From: Balanoglossus misakiensis
Lineage: Eukaryota > Hemichordata
Assembly (NCBI GenBank): GCA_040954595.2
Contig: CM082577.2
Span: 17,856,001 to 17,920,000, forward strand
Direction of reading: 5' to 3'
DNA length: 64,000 nucleotides
Shown here piece by piece: positions 12,601-23,700 of the stretch. The notes below the pieces were generated by a model that was not told the origin of the DNA, did not search any database, and saw nothing but the letters and a program-made list of their open reading frames with translations. Each line of letters opens with the position of its first letter. The first letter of the stretch is position 1. A program made the position numbers and the translations under genes.

Positions 12601-15101
12601 TTTTCCAGTTTATGTTCTGCACGTACATCCTTAAAGAGGAACGACACCCACAATTTTGGGCTTCAAAGTACAAACCGGGTGTCAAAAACGGCAACGTTCC
12701 GATGGGTTAATTCACTTTCACTTCCTGCGCAAGCAGAAGACGCGAGTTGAAAATACTACAGTGACGTCAGCAACTTGCGTTGCAGTCGACGCGCAGGGCT
12801 CTTACACGTTCGACGTGTCATTTCCAATAAACAGACGCATTTTGCGCGGATCTGACATGGCGAAATGTCAAGTTCATGACTTTAAAAACATATTCGGAAA
12901 ATCGACGGGGATAAGTTTCTTTCAAAGGCAATGCTCTTCGTGTATTGTATTTGTCGATGCGTGCAGACATAGACCCTGCAATGTCCAAGATGCCATGCAT
13001 GTCGACGTTTATGAACAAACCGTAAGGCCTATACAAAGTTGTTCTAACTGCCGCTGATAATAATAAACGTACCCTTTTAAATCCTTCCTGCACGTTTTTT
13101 GGTACACGTATTTGGGTTTAATTTCCATTTATTGACGATCGCATAGTTATCAAATGAAAGCAACTAAAAAGGGCAGTTTTAATACATTTCAAGAGACGAA
13201 ACATGCATAGAATAACTATGGTATTGGCTTCCATTATACTACGGACGTACTACACCTGGAGAGCAGGACGATGCACCTTCGTTCTCTTCAACTCCATAAA
13301 AGGTGACAAAGTATTTTTGTAAGAAAAGTGGTTCGAAAAGGTGACAACGAGGGAGAGACAACAAGGGAGTTTCACCCATGGAGTGTCTATGGTTTCACTG
13401 AAACCACACCAAGTGTAAGCCTTGACAAACGGGACACATCGGAGATCAGAACTGCATGAACTTTTGTCCTCTGTAAAATTCAGTCGCTTGGTCGTAGAAG
13501 GGAATCTCTGGTTCAAAATTGTAGCCTACTACCCGAGAATATGTTGCCATGCTAACGTCGTCGGTCGCGTGAGTGCAGGCGTGTATAAGCATAGGCTCGC
13601 TCCAACGCGTCGGCAGCGGACAACAGTTGCTGACGTCACTCACTTCCGGGTTCGCGCAGTTTTTGGCTGGCTGTAGCTCTGTTATGCGTAAGTGAAAGTG
13701 AATGAAACCAACGTTTTTCATAGTACTTTTTAATCGCATTTCGCAGAATTGGCTCAAAAACGGATCACAACGTTCCACTTTAATGAAAATTTTTTCAACC
13801 GTTGTTCAGCTCCCCCACAAGCAGCATATTGTTCTGATATCTTTACCAATGTTTTAGCAGCCATGATGCTCTCAGCGATGTTGGTATAATTATTATGTCT
13901 ATATTATGTGACTGAAATCATGTAACAGTCAGCCAATTTGGTCAGGACCCTTCCCTTGAGCACTGCAGCCAGTGATGGAATGGGACAGGAGACCTGACTA
14001 AGGTCTTTTTCGTTCTGATATGCAAAATACAGGCGAGATATCCTCTTTAAAATACAGTGTATAAAACTTCCTGAAATGTTATTATTGGTAATTTATACAG
14101 AATGTGTTTGGTGGGGCGGGGTGGGGGGTTGTTGTTCTACATTTCACTTTTGCAACTGATTTCCGTGTGTGACAGTGCTAATGTTTTGCAGGATGTGTTA
14201 CTTCTTTACTATGCATCATGGTGTGGTTACTGCCTGAGATTCCATCAAATATACCTGAGTGTGGCACAAGTTTTCCATTCATCTCATCATCTTACAATAG
14301 CAAGGTAAGTTTCTCAGAAACTGAAAGGAAAGAATGTAGATGCCATAATTTAGTTTAAGTGAACTCATGGCAGTCTACGTTGGTGGCTGAACTTTTACTT
14401 ATGCCCATATATGGCTGAAATGGCGTCTTTGAGCGTTTTAAAGAACATATGGTGGTGCTCTTTTTTCGCGTGTACCACCCACTGAAAATCTATGATTGGC
14501 TAGATCCCAATTTGCCATGGTAACTTTAGCTAAATTTGCATAGGTGACCATATACCTTAGGCTTAAAGACCCAAATTAACACCTTCATGTTCACAATTTT
14601 TCTGTCTTGAGTACTGAGTTCAAGAATTGAACATCTCTGACTCAGCAAAGACTTTGTTTATGTCATCTTGTTTATTGTTTCAACCCTACACCATGCTAAA
14701 CTGTCAACAAGCTTTTCAACACTTGTGACTATAAGCAAATACTGTACTAGCTCTGATCCAAAGATGATATCAATAGAAGGAGCTGTCTTATTTGCTATTG
14801 CATTTGCACCATTAGACATTGACACTTTAACACTTTCTCTGCATGTATATCAAATAAACACATTACATCCACAATGAAAATAATGTTAAAACAGCATTGC
14901 CATTTTTTCTATGTCAACAGGATCAATGGTGACATCAATGATTTGCCCGTGGAGTTCACAGTGACTATGTATCCAACAATTCTGTTTTATCCAGCTGGTC
15001 ACAAATCTTGGACTGCTAAATTCCCACAGAATGAAGAGATGACTGTTGAAAATCTCAGCCTGTTTATATTAGAAAATGCTGTCAAACCCGTTGACTTTTG
15101 A
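696..15101 (+). CDS. TXNDC11: TXNDC11-like thioredoxin-domain protein (5' end missing)
   Basis: Eight coding exons join in phase: 696-909, 1928-2155, 2588-2794, 5964-6161, 6936-7739, 10745-10948, 14192-14304, 14921-15101, giving 715 visible residues and stop TGA. Exon 1 begins with the last base of a codon, so at least one upstream exon (signal anchor or membrane segment in the family) lies off the window. Exons 1-2 hold the first thioredoxin-like fold (YYAPWDGSS, then AVNCWWPKGSCRK); the 804-bp exon 5 is the Cys-rich middle region with FTGLACQTNRTVN; exon 7 holds the second thioredoxin domain with active site ASWCGYC, and exon 8 its cis-Pro strand (MYPTILFYP). TXNDC11 is an ER membrane protein with roles in ER redox and DUOX maturation. 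The first domain lacks both CxxC cysteines. The protein stops right after the second fold, whereas the vertebrate protein continues into a coiled coil. Family assignment is strong; orthology is inferred. Confidence 0.9.
2932..3094. repeat. foldback hairpin, about 80-bp arms
   Basis: The left arm (gacgccctgaccataaacg ... aaattcatgggc) and the inverted right arm match over their full length with a few differences, around a short centre near 3006-3015. It lies in a TXNDC11 intron and has the shape of a MITE. Confidence 0.8.
3323..3469. repeat. foldback hairpin starting TATAAGGTTATTCAC
   Basis: Arms share TAAGGTTATTCACAAAA, then CCGGG, then TTATGTCCGAGTA on opposite strands, with a GC-rich centre. 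It is a second MITE-like palindrome in the same TXNDC11 intron. The flanks TTATTATACACC near 3465 and its inverse near 3975-3983 suggest a further repeat boundary. Confidence 0.75.
3996..5202. mobile_element. 1.2-kb TIR element with 11-bp target duplication
   Basis: Ends AGGTGGTGAGTGTCACG and, inverted, AGGTGGTGTGTGTCATG. The direct repeat TAGTCTATATA flanks it exactly at 3985-3995 and 5203-5213. There is no transposase-like reading frame, so it is non-autonomous. An 8-11-bp duplication fits Mutator-like or hAT-like superfamilies; this assignment is inference. Within a TXNDC11 intron. Confidence 0.8.
7074..7128 (+). repeat. coding TCA trinucleotide repeat (poly-Ser) in TXNDC11 exon 5
   Basis: Runs of TCA codons interrupted by CTG CCG and ATG encode a Ser-rich linker (SPSSSSSSLPSSSMSS). 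Purity suggests length variation between individuals. It sits in a variable part of the middle region. Confidence 0.85.
7740..8790. other. TXNDC11 intron, low-complexity patches
   Basis: Contains G-runs near 7913-7924 and 8581-8590 and GA repeats near 8567-8580. I see no gene or delimitable element before the repeat that starts at 8791. Confidence 0.5.
8791..9029 (+). mobile_element. repeat family A, short internally deleted copy
   Basis: Starts AGGTCCCATTAG and ends with AATGGGACCACCGTGTCCTTGACGCGATTTTT, the same two ends as the long copies. The middle is only (TATG)n, (TG)n and a unique stretch ending GTAGACTTTTTCTTGTG. That stretch recurs inverted at 17352-17480 and 56595-56672. Confidence 0.75.
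9030..10355 (+). mobile_element. repeat family A, long copy
   Basis: Joined head to tail with the short copy. Begins AGGTCCCATTGG, then a (TATG)n/(GGAT)n microsatellite, then gtccacatcaaaaacttg and a roughly 1.1-kb body, ending GGGACCACAGTGTCCTTGACGC. Near-identical bodies occur inverted at 21117-22550 and direct at 52485-53567. No protein-coding capacity is evident. Confidence 0.8.
11266..11330 (+). repeat. fragment of repeat family D, terminal end
   Basis: Ends aaagtggcagctattggggctttaa, matching the end of the family D copy at 34048-34075 and, inverted, the terminal motif repeated in the array at 29242-31635. Within a TXNDC11 intron. Confidence 0.6.
11853..11948. mobile_element. mini-MITE family G, copy 1 (about 95 bp)
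   Basis: Ends CAACCCTTTCACC and GGGTCAAAGGGTTAA with a shared core (accatggttcagtc ... ttggacctctaa). Copies at 25256-25974 and 40178-40270 have TTAA on both sides; here the left TTAA is degraded to TCAA. Confidence 0.75.
12185..12634. mobile_element. TTAA-flanked MITE with GGATGTACGT ends
   Basis: TTAA then GGATGTACGT at the left, ACGTACATCC then TTAA at the right: a perfect 10-bp inverted repeat. It contains a 45-bp direct duplication (12416-12505). The right part recurs at 62-268. Confidence 0.85.
12416..12505 (+). repeat. 45-bp tandem duplication
   Basis: Two adjacent identical copies beginning acgattttatttgaattt and ending gactgagctat, inside the TTAA MITE. Confidence 0.9.
12631..13783. 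mobile_element. TTAA-flanked element with AGAGGAACG / CGTTCCACT ends
   Basis: Shares its left TTAA (12631-12634) with the right end of the preceding MITE. Long imperfect inverted ends continue inward (cacttcc ... gtgacgtcagcaac ... cgacgcg). No transposase frame is visible. Located in the intron before the CGYC exon. Confidence 0.8.
14395..14570 (+). repeat. dispersed repeat, copy 1
   Basis: Shares ttaaagaacat...ggtgctctttttt, gtgccacccactgaaaa and gattggcta...ccatggtaact with 55775-55915 in the same orientation. No boundaries were resolved. Confidence 0.65.
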
Positions 15102-15107
15102 TCATTT

Positions 15108-16929
15108 CAGTCAGATCGCACGGTGCTCATTTGCATATGAAAGTTCGTCAAGCCAGCGACCGTTAATTTTCAAACAGACGGCAATAGGCCAGTTTTCAAG
15201 GTGATTTTCAACTTGATTTTTACACTCCGTGGTACAATAAAATACCATGCTAGCTCGATAAATTTCGAAAGTGATTCCTATTTTGCACTGCAGACGTAAA
15301 TTTTATGAGAATCTGTCGGTAATAGTAGTAGTTTTTAGCGTGTTTTCGGTGGTATGTTGGTGACCTCGGAAGAGACGTCCACAAACGTGCCAAAAATCAT
15401 TTGAAGACGACCTCGGAAGTTAACCAAGTTTTCGTGACAGATAGGTCTAATATCGGTCCCAACATCCGTGAAAAGAAATTAACTCGAAATGCTTGTGTAA
15501 CGGTCAGCTTAAAAATAATCGATGTAGTTCGACGATATGACCCGGAAGTATAGGCCCTACGTTGACCTCTCCATGTTAGGCTTGTAAATACGGAAGTGTT
15601 GCGTTGCTCGTGAAACGACACGTTTATCGTGAGGAAAACAGTTTCTAAAAGACACTTGTCAAGTAAAAGTTACTGGATAGTGTATAACACTCTAAGGTAA
15701 CATATCAGCCAAGTTTTAACTTAATTACTGGCCTGATTTCGACACAACATCGATCAATCGCACGAGTGCCGCGCCCGGGTGCTCCACACCGTTCGCCTAC
15801 ATTGGGCTACAAACAAATATTTGATTACCCATGCACAGAATGCCAGGTTTACCGTTCGTGAGGAGCTCAGCTGACGTATTTTGTATATATTTTTTTCTCC
15901 GCATCGTGGGATATAAGTAGACTTTTCGAAAATGCCAAGTGTAACTTCGAAACCACTTCCCTTTATTCGCCGATGATATATGCAATAAATACAACATTTG
16001 TGTCTGAAGGCGAGCGATTTGTCATCATTGCATTGGGTCGATAAATAATAATAATAGTAATTTATTTATTAAACAGTGTTCAAAATACTACTACAAAATA
16101 CAGGATAAAGAGTTAAAAATACAACAAAATACAGAAGAAATTGTCAACTCAGACAACTAAAATAAAACAGTCAACTGCAACACCACCACCACAAAAATCA
16201 GTCTTCATCAATCTGAAAGAACAATAAAATTAAAAAAAGTGAGTTTCCTTGACGGGCAAACCTTCATAAAATAATTGTTAGGGTTTAGTAAAACTCGGGA
16301 TTACATATCAGCAATCAAAATTTCTTCGCACGAGAGAGGAGGGAAAACTACGCAGCTGGTACAACCCAGGATCAAGCCTGCGCCAGCGTATATACGTACA
16401 CATGCATGCTGTCTTCTCCCGCCATTTTGCAGAAGAAGTGGCGCTCACGGGTTGAAAAGTAAACAAAATGGCGCTCACAGGTTGAAAGGTAAACAAAATT
16501 GAACTGGTCATATCGTCACTATCAAAGCTTGGAAGTGAATGAAAACTCAAAGAGAGGGAGTTTGATGTCTATATTTTGATAAAAGTTTGAAATTTCGTGG
16601 TAAAATCCATGTGTAACGGTCAGCTTAAAAATAATCGAGAGGATGTCAACGCTATGTGTTTTTTCACAGTCGTCAGAAATTTCGTGATTACAAAGAAACT
16701 ACTCGACAGAAGTTGCCAAAATCATTCAGTAACAATCCAGTATACCTACCTTCAAGTGAATCCACGGTTTTGTCTTAAAATAATCCACATCGCCTGAAAA
16801 CAGCTCTATAATATCGAGTAAAAAAATGGCCTATTTCGCGACCCTTCAGCGGGGCCCACTCTAACGGCTACATGGTTTGAAGTACTTTCTTCATTTGCAT
16901 ATGTTAATGAATGCCGTGCGATCTGACTG
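15108..16929. mobile_element. 1.8-kb TIR element inserted 6 bp after the TXNDC11 stop
   Basis: Perfect 16-bp ends CAGTCAGATCGCACGG and their inverse, flanked by the direct repeat ATTT (15104-15107, 16930-16933). No long reading frame, so it is non-autonomous. Internal direct repeat aacggtcagcttaaaaataa at about 15500 and 16617, and a tandem duplication of about 32 bp near 16438-16499. It carries an AATAAA near its left end. Confidence 0.85.
15236..15241 (+). promoter_or_regulatory. AATAAA polyadenylation hexamer inside an inserted transposon
   Basis: The hexamer lies 135 bases after the TXNDC11 stop codon but within the terminal-inverted-repeat element that begins 6 bases past the stop. It could provide the transcript end; use is not proven. 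Confidence 0.35.
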
Positions 16930-17146
16930 ATTTGATTAAAATGGTCCAAGAGTATGCCAAACTGTGCAGGAAGTCAGAGATATCCAAAGTGTTAAGATGG
17001 TGGTACATGTTAGTCGTATTTCTAATCAAAGACAACTTGAGAACTCAACAAACCATTATTGTGATCGGTATGAATATGTGAACTTTACTTTGATGTCATT
17101 ACTTTACATGAAGTTGTACACTGAATGTATTTATAATTCAAATTGT

Positions 17147-17222
17147 CTATTTTTTGCTATTATGTCATTCAAAATAAGTTATCTTTTTTTTGCTATTATG
17201 TCATTCAAAATAAGTTATCTTT
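17147..17222 (+). repeat. 36-bp tandem duplication
   Basis: Two adjacent copies of tttgctattatgtcattc plus aaaataagttatct in the TXNDC11/KLHL intergenic region. Confidence 0.85.
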
Positions 17223-17351
17223 GAAAGTGGAGGCTGCTTTTTGAAAGTTGATTTCTCATTCACGACAAGACATATTTCATTTGCATAATACATATTCATT
17301 TTTTAAAAACTAAAATGGATGAAAATCACATGGAGCCAATTTCAGTTAAAT

Positions 17352-18688
17352 AAAAATCGCGTCAAGGACACGGTGGTCCCATTGAGTTATTACACAAGAA
17401 AAAGTCTACACCGGAGTACATGGCCATATACAGACAGACAGACAGACAGACAGACACATAGCGAGAGATCAATGGGCAAGCACTGACTGACCCATAAGCT
17501 GCCAATGGCATATGTACTGTACATACACTAAATAGAACAGCTGGCCTCTTTAAAACTTAGCCAGTTATGTAATCATTCAGGAATTTGCTGTGTAAATCAA
17601 TCACAGGAGGGGACTTCCTGCCTAATTAACCCTCAAAACGCCGCGTCGGTGTATAGACCGACAGGTACGTCTGCATTGTCTGGCCATGTCGGTGTATACA
17701 ACGACAACGTACAGTTGTCAATCACATGAAAATAGGCGAGGCTTATCTGTAGTTCGTGCCATATATGGTAAAAATAATGACGTACTCGGGTCGTAGATGA
17801 ATGAAACTCATTATAAATTAATTTATTCTGGGCGGGAAATGATGTCAGTCGAACGTTCCGGAGAAAAACGATTGTGTTATCGACATGACCTAATTACGTG
17901 ACCTTTGACAGTATGCGTCCTTCCTTCACTTTGTAAACCCGGAAGACAGCAAATTTTTCACTGGACATTTTCATGACAGCGACTTCAACAATGATTACGA
18001 TTTTTTGGGGTTTCATTGACTACAATTTTATACCGATCAAGGCCATTAGCAATCCCGACCGTGACAACGACTTTGGAGCCGATGTCGAGAGCGGGTGGTC
18101 GCGCGCGATCTCGGGACCCAGCCAACTGCATTGAGCTGTGGACGCGATGTACGCGCACGGTCGCGGTCAGTCGAACGCGCGCGACCGTGTTTCCGACAGT
18201 GTGTCTACATACTTATATTTATACCTTTGTATCTTAAAATGTCACTCGTTTTGTTTGAAATTCTGTGAAGTTAGAGCAAAATATTTTGGGACATCGAGAT
18301 TTTGTTGTTACTTGCAAAAAGTCCTGGGCCTGGGGGGCCGTTTACCTTAGAATTTTAAAGCACTTTGAGGGTTAAAACAACTCAATAAAGTAAATACACA
18401 CCACTTTGCAAAGCGATCTGACCAGTAGTTCTTGAGTTACTGAGTTTTGACCAAATTAACATATTTCCAGCTAATTTGCATATTTTTGGCAATGACAACT
18501 TCATTTGAACAAACTCCCATCTACAGCCCAGCCTGCATCTGCACACCAAATATCAAGGTGATACACGCAGCGGTTTTCAAGTTTTTGATGTGGATGGACA
18601 TACAGACATGCATCCATCCATCCATACATACATACAGACGCAACCGATCCCATAAGGTCCCATGGTATATACCAATGGGACCTAAAAA
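17352..18688 (-). mobile_element. repeat family A, inverted copy interrupted by element B
   Basis: Begins aaaaatcgcgtcaaggacac and ends ccaatgggacctaaaaatt, the inverted family A ends. The TTAA element B sits inside (17626-18375). Confidence 0.75.
17626..18375. mobile_element. TTAA-flanked element B, copy 1
   Basis: TTAA-CCCTCAAA at the left and TTTGAGGG-TTAA at the right. The GC-rich interior (cgcgcgaccgtg, gtcgacatcgg-type stretches) matches 32404-33111 in inverse orientation over its whole length. No coding capacity recognised. Confidence 0.85.
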
Positions 18689-18702
18689 TTATTTCCATGA
18701 CC

Positions 18703-19244
18703 TTAATAACATAAAAAGTCAACCAAAATCTGATGACCAGAAATGTGTAATTTTTAAGGTTTTACCCAAGATGGCTGCCGCATACTTAATTTTCCATATA
18801 TTAGAATATTCTAATTTTCTTGTTTTTAAAATATATTGTATATCAATGAGATTTTAATACAAATATAGAGTAAAATTGGGTGTTCCTATGCAACTTTTTT
18901 TCAATAAGATGGTCTAAAACTTTGTGAACAATGCTGAGTCATGGGTCATTGTGTGAGTGAGATCACAGAAAAAGTGGTTGGAAAACCTGTTTAAAGGATC
19001 TCATTCAAATGGAAAGGCCTGGTAAAACTCGTTACAGATGAGTTTACCTTCAAATTAGCCCATGATCAAACCATCGACTCTACACTTTGACTAGTTGTGT
19101 CGAGAACTGGAATATATATATGTATTATATATATTTTAAAAACAAGAAAATTAGAATATTCTAAAATATGGAAAATTAAGTATGCGGCAGCCATCTTACA
19201 CATATTCCGGTCATCAGATTTTGGTAGACTTTTTATGTTATTAA
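18703..19244. mobile_element. TTAA-flanked foldback element, about 140-bp arms
   Basis: TTAA-TAACATAAAAAGTC at the left and the inverse at the right, with long arms (aatctgatgacc, atggctgccgcatacttaat, attagaatattctaa) on both sides of a spacer of about 260 bp. It begins 15 bp beyond the end of the family A copy. Confidence 0.85.
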
Positions 19245-19445
19245 GGAGATTCAATACTTCAGAAAACCGTTGAGAAACCTTTTGTTGCAATTTTTTTAGG
19301 GGTAAATGTATTAAGTTTTATATCAAAAGTGCAGCCGCCTACAGAATAAAAAATCAACTTGTTTGGCAGTGAGAAAGTTAATTGCCCAAATGACCATGTG
19401 AACTGATGTGAACTGTAACGTAACCAATAATTAATAAAGTTGCAG

Positions 19446-19779
19446 TTAAAGGCCAATGATCGTCTTATGCGCATGTGCATAATTTTGTGTGTACAAACAT
19501 TATGTTCAATCCAAACGTTTTGCAAATTTTGCGTTTAACACATTCAAATAGTGGACTGCAACCACTTCCTTCCATATGCCCCTTCTGTTCACCCCATTTG
19601 CTGTCTTTTTCCCAATCTCTGGCACAGACTGTGGTACGGTCACCACCATCTTGTCTGTTGTTGGGACAACACACTGCCTTATGGCATCGACTGTATACTT
19701 ATTGCATTGACTGTATACAATTGTTGTAACCAGAGTCTCTGATTTGGCACATGCACATAAGACGATCATCGCCCTTTAA
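19446..19779. mobile_element. TTAA-flanked MITE family E, copy 1
   Basis: TTAA-AGGCCAATGATCGTCTTATG at the left and its inverse with one extra G at the right. The interior (ttgctgtctttt, caccatcttgtctg) matches 37109-37327. Lies between the convergent TXNDC11 and KLHL genes. Confidence 0.85.
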
Positions 19780-20794
19780 ATGATAATAATGGATAAAGTT
19801 TAGGCTAAATAAGTGATTCTGTGGAGAGAAGCATAATGATGAGACATGCAGATGAACGATTTTAAAGAAACAATTGTGAAAGATTATACTTATTTTGTAA
19901 GAAAATAAAATATTTTGATCATTTTGATTGTCGACAGATACTAGTATTTTAAAAATTCTATTGAACAATTACATGCAAAAATCGCACTTGCGGTATGAAC
20001 TAGCCACTATTCCTGTATAAAGAGAAAAGAATGTAATGTACAGTGCCATTTCAAATCAATAGATTGTGTCCAGGTTGTGTAAATATTTCAAGTTACTTTA
20101 ATCAAATATGATGACTGACATGTCATACAGTATTTGTCTATTAAAAACAACCCTTATAATAAAATGCTATCATTAAATGTTAGAAAACTGCAATATTTTG
20201 TATGGTTTAAAATACATGACTGATCATTTAGTTTCAAATTTTGTTCATACAATGACCAAACTTAGTGTTTCCTCAGACACTGTTTCATGTACAAATTTCC
20301 AACAGCATATGAAAAGCAAACTGTCATACAAAGTGTGCCTTGGATTTTGAAAAAAAAACTCCTACGTCAATTTATATGATATGATAACTGCCAGGATTAC
20401 CCTGTTGTCTGTAGTATACAAATTTAAGCTAGATAAAAAAATCTTAGTCACATTCTTTAGATCATGTCATTTGTTGTTAGCATAGCTTTGAGCACAACTG
20501 GGTGGGTGCATGCTGACACTTCATTAATTAGAAAACTGAACTATTTTCGACACGTTATCATTGTACAGGACAAAAAATTGACTCGAAAAAATGTAGGCAA
20601 TGATAAATCATGTTACCTATTGATGGAAATATACAGGGAATGCAGCAAAGTAAACATTAATTATGTACATCTTCTGTTTCCACAGTGACAGGCTTGGATT
20701 GTTACTAACAATTTCGTAAATTTCACAAAACACATCGTTAGAACAACAGTCACAGAAACTGATCTTCGATTTTTGAAAAATTGAGCGAACAGTT
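19780..20794. other. KLHL 3' flank / probable 3' UTR
   Basis: AT-rich sequence without open frames or clear repeats, downstream of the KLHL stop on the minus strand. I could not identify a convincing poly(A) signal; ATTAAA on the minus strand near 20097 is only a weak candidate. Confidence 0.4.
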
Positions 20795-23700
20795 TCATAG
20801 AACACAGGCTGACATCAAACATCGTGGGGTTTTCATGGCACTGATCATAGTCCATTTGTCTTCAATAGTATTGTACACCTCAGCACTGTTCAACACTACA
20901 CGGGCACCACCATCATCACTGGAGTACGATTTTCCTGTAATAAAAAAGAGACCAATAATATCTAGAGTGATTTTAACAGACCTGATGAGTTGCTACAGGG
21001 TATTCCATGGTAGTGACTTCTGTATTGTTTGTTATACATGTAAGCGTGACCTCACCCATTACTTTTCGCTGTAGTGCCGCTAACATTGGCAAGGAACTCA
21101 AGAAAAGACCATTTTCAAAAAATAGCGTCAAGGACACTGTGGTCCCATTTGAGGATTATGCGGAAACAGTGACACACCAGAAGAAAAATTACAGGTGACA
21201 TTGCAAGCAGATATGATCTTACCATATAGAAATATGGAATGTAAAAAAAATTAACAAGGAACATGCCCAATAAACTGTCATGTGTCATGGCAGTCTTACA
21301 AGTGGTGCTAGAAAATAAAATTGACCAAAAATTGTCTGTACAAACACATATGAGAAGCAACTTCTTTCAGTCAGCCCTGGAACAGACACACAGACAGACA
21401 GACACTGACCTGCCACTGGTAATTAAAAATTTAATAGCTAGTGGTCTCTGTAACAGCTGGCCTATTAAAGTTATGTAATCATGTTTTAGTTCGGGGTAAC
21501 AACTCCTTGTAAATAGTAACTTTAAAAACAACTGGACAATTGGTTTAGGAGAAGATTTGCTAACCAAAAACAAAGAAACTTACAAAAAAACTCGCTAAAT
21601 ATTGAATATTTCTGATATCAGAATTGAATAAAAGTTGCAGATATACATGTATGTGTTATGAAATTACATCCTAAATTTCAAAGCAATCAGAGAAAAAACA
21701 AATTTCAAAGCAATCCAACAAGCAGTTTTACAGCAAATAGTTGTTCAAAAGTGGCAAAAACACAAATATGCAAATATCACCAAAATTGTACAATATCTTA
21801 CATCAATCACTACAAGGAACATGCCTGCCAAAGTTCAATGCAATATGACAAGCGGTTTCAGAGAAAACAATTTTTGACAAAAATTGCAAAAGTTTCCCCG
21901 ATAACACATTTATGCAAATATCACATTTTTTTACAACATATTACTTAGGTTACCCCTACGAACATGCCTACCAAATTGCAAAGCAATCTGGCATGCGGTT
22001 TTAAAGAAAAAAAATTTTGACCAAAAATAGCAAATATTGCTCAAAATTATAAATATGCAAATTTTGCAACAATTTGAACAAAACTATGGTTACTCAGACA
22101 ACCATTAGGAAGCTTCATACTAAATTTCAAAGAAGTAAGCCCATCACTTTCAGAAATGAAGACTTTTTACCATGGAAAAATACAAAAAAATTGTATAAAA
22201 AATAGGAAATCAATAATAATAGCTCAAAACATACAGGACTGTACGAGGTTGACATAAGGTACATGCATACCAATTTTCAAATCAATATGACCAGTGGTTG
22301 TTGAGTTTTTGAGTTTTGACCAATTTCACATTTTCCCAGCTAATTTGCATAATTTTGGCAATGACAACTTCATTTGAACAAACTCCCATCTACAGCCCTG
22401 CCTGCATCTACACAACAAATATCGAGGTCATACGCGCAGCGGTTTTCAAGTTTTTGATGTGGACGGACATACATCCATCCATCCATCCATCCATACAGAC
22501 GCAACCAATCCCATAAGGTCCCATGGTATATACCAATGGGACCTAAAAATCAGTCTAAAAATTTTGCAATCGGTTGGCAACCTCCAAACTTGGCAGAAAT
22601 ATTGTTTAGAACCCAGGTACACATTCATCTAAGTTCAAAATGTTTGCATGGTCAACAAAATCAAAATGCATGTCTTTGAAATAAACTGTACTCAAACAGG
22701 AAAATGGATGCTGTAACAAATTGGAGTCACAACTTTAGAATACTGAACAGTTGACAGTCATGCATTTCATTGGAACTACTGAATTATGGCAAAAGGATAG
22801 AGAAGTGGGGGCGGGGTGCAACTAAAGACAGGTATTCCCATATGTATCGACAAGGCCATCATAAAAACTTAAGGATATTTTTTCTCATTAAACTCTTAAA
22901 ACATGGCACTAATGGTTCTAGTGATGTAAAATAAAAGTCACAATGAAAATTTCATCCCCGCAGAGCTGAAACCAACGTTTCCAGTTATAGGAACTTGAAG
23001 TGACTGCCTTATTTCGCAAAAATTACCAGTAAAGTCCTCAAATAATCACGAAATGTCCTAGAAAGATGCACAATACAATCAACAAACAAACTTGAAAATA
23101 CAGATACCAAACTCAGCAAAGGAGACGGTAACAAGTATCATGTCTGGTATATCATTGCCTTTCAACGTCCAGCGAAACACGCACATTAACAGTGGACATA
23201 CGTCACACCTCAAAACTTAGAATAAGCTTAGGCGTTGCACGACCACTTGTGGAGTGACTGTGTTTTATGACTATAGACTACATGTAGCACGTCTGAGTGG
23301 GTTTGGGACATGATATGTGTAGTTGTTGATTACAAAAACTGCCAATGTACGTAACGGTATGCATAGGCAATTACATAATATCAGCGAGATACAATTCAAA
23401 ATACCTACCTCCAATAGCATAAATTAGTTTATTACATGTTGCAACCCCCAAGAAAGAACGTGGTTTATGCATACTAGAAACATAGGTCCAAGTATCTGAC
23501 TCAGGGTGATACTTTTCAACTGTTCTTTGCCTTGTGGTATTACTTCCTCCTCCGATTGCATATATATATCCATCTGTGGAAAAAATAGCATAAAAAAATG
23601 TGATCCTATTTGATCAGAATGTGAACTTAGACTCTATGGCAGTCGCTGTGCCTGTCGATAAGGAATGGAACTTTCATACTGCGTACAACACGCCGCCAGA

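Noticed and set aside
14102-14191. in-frame upstream extension of the CGYC exon from an ATG at 14102
   Set aside because: The AG at 14190-14191 is a good acceptor and the codons before it do not match the family; the ATG is intronic.
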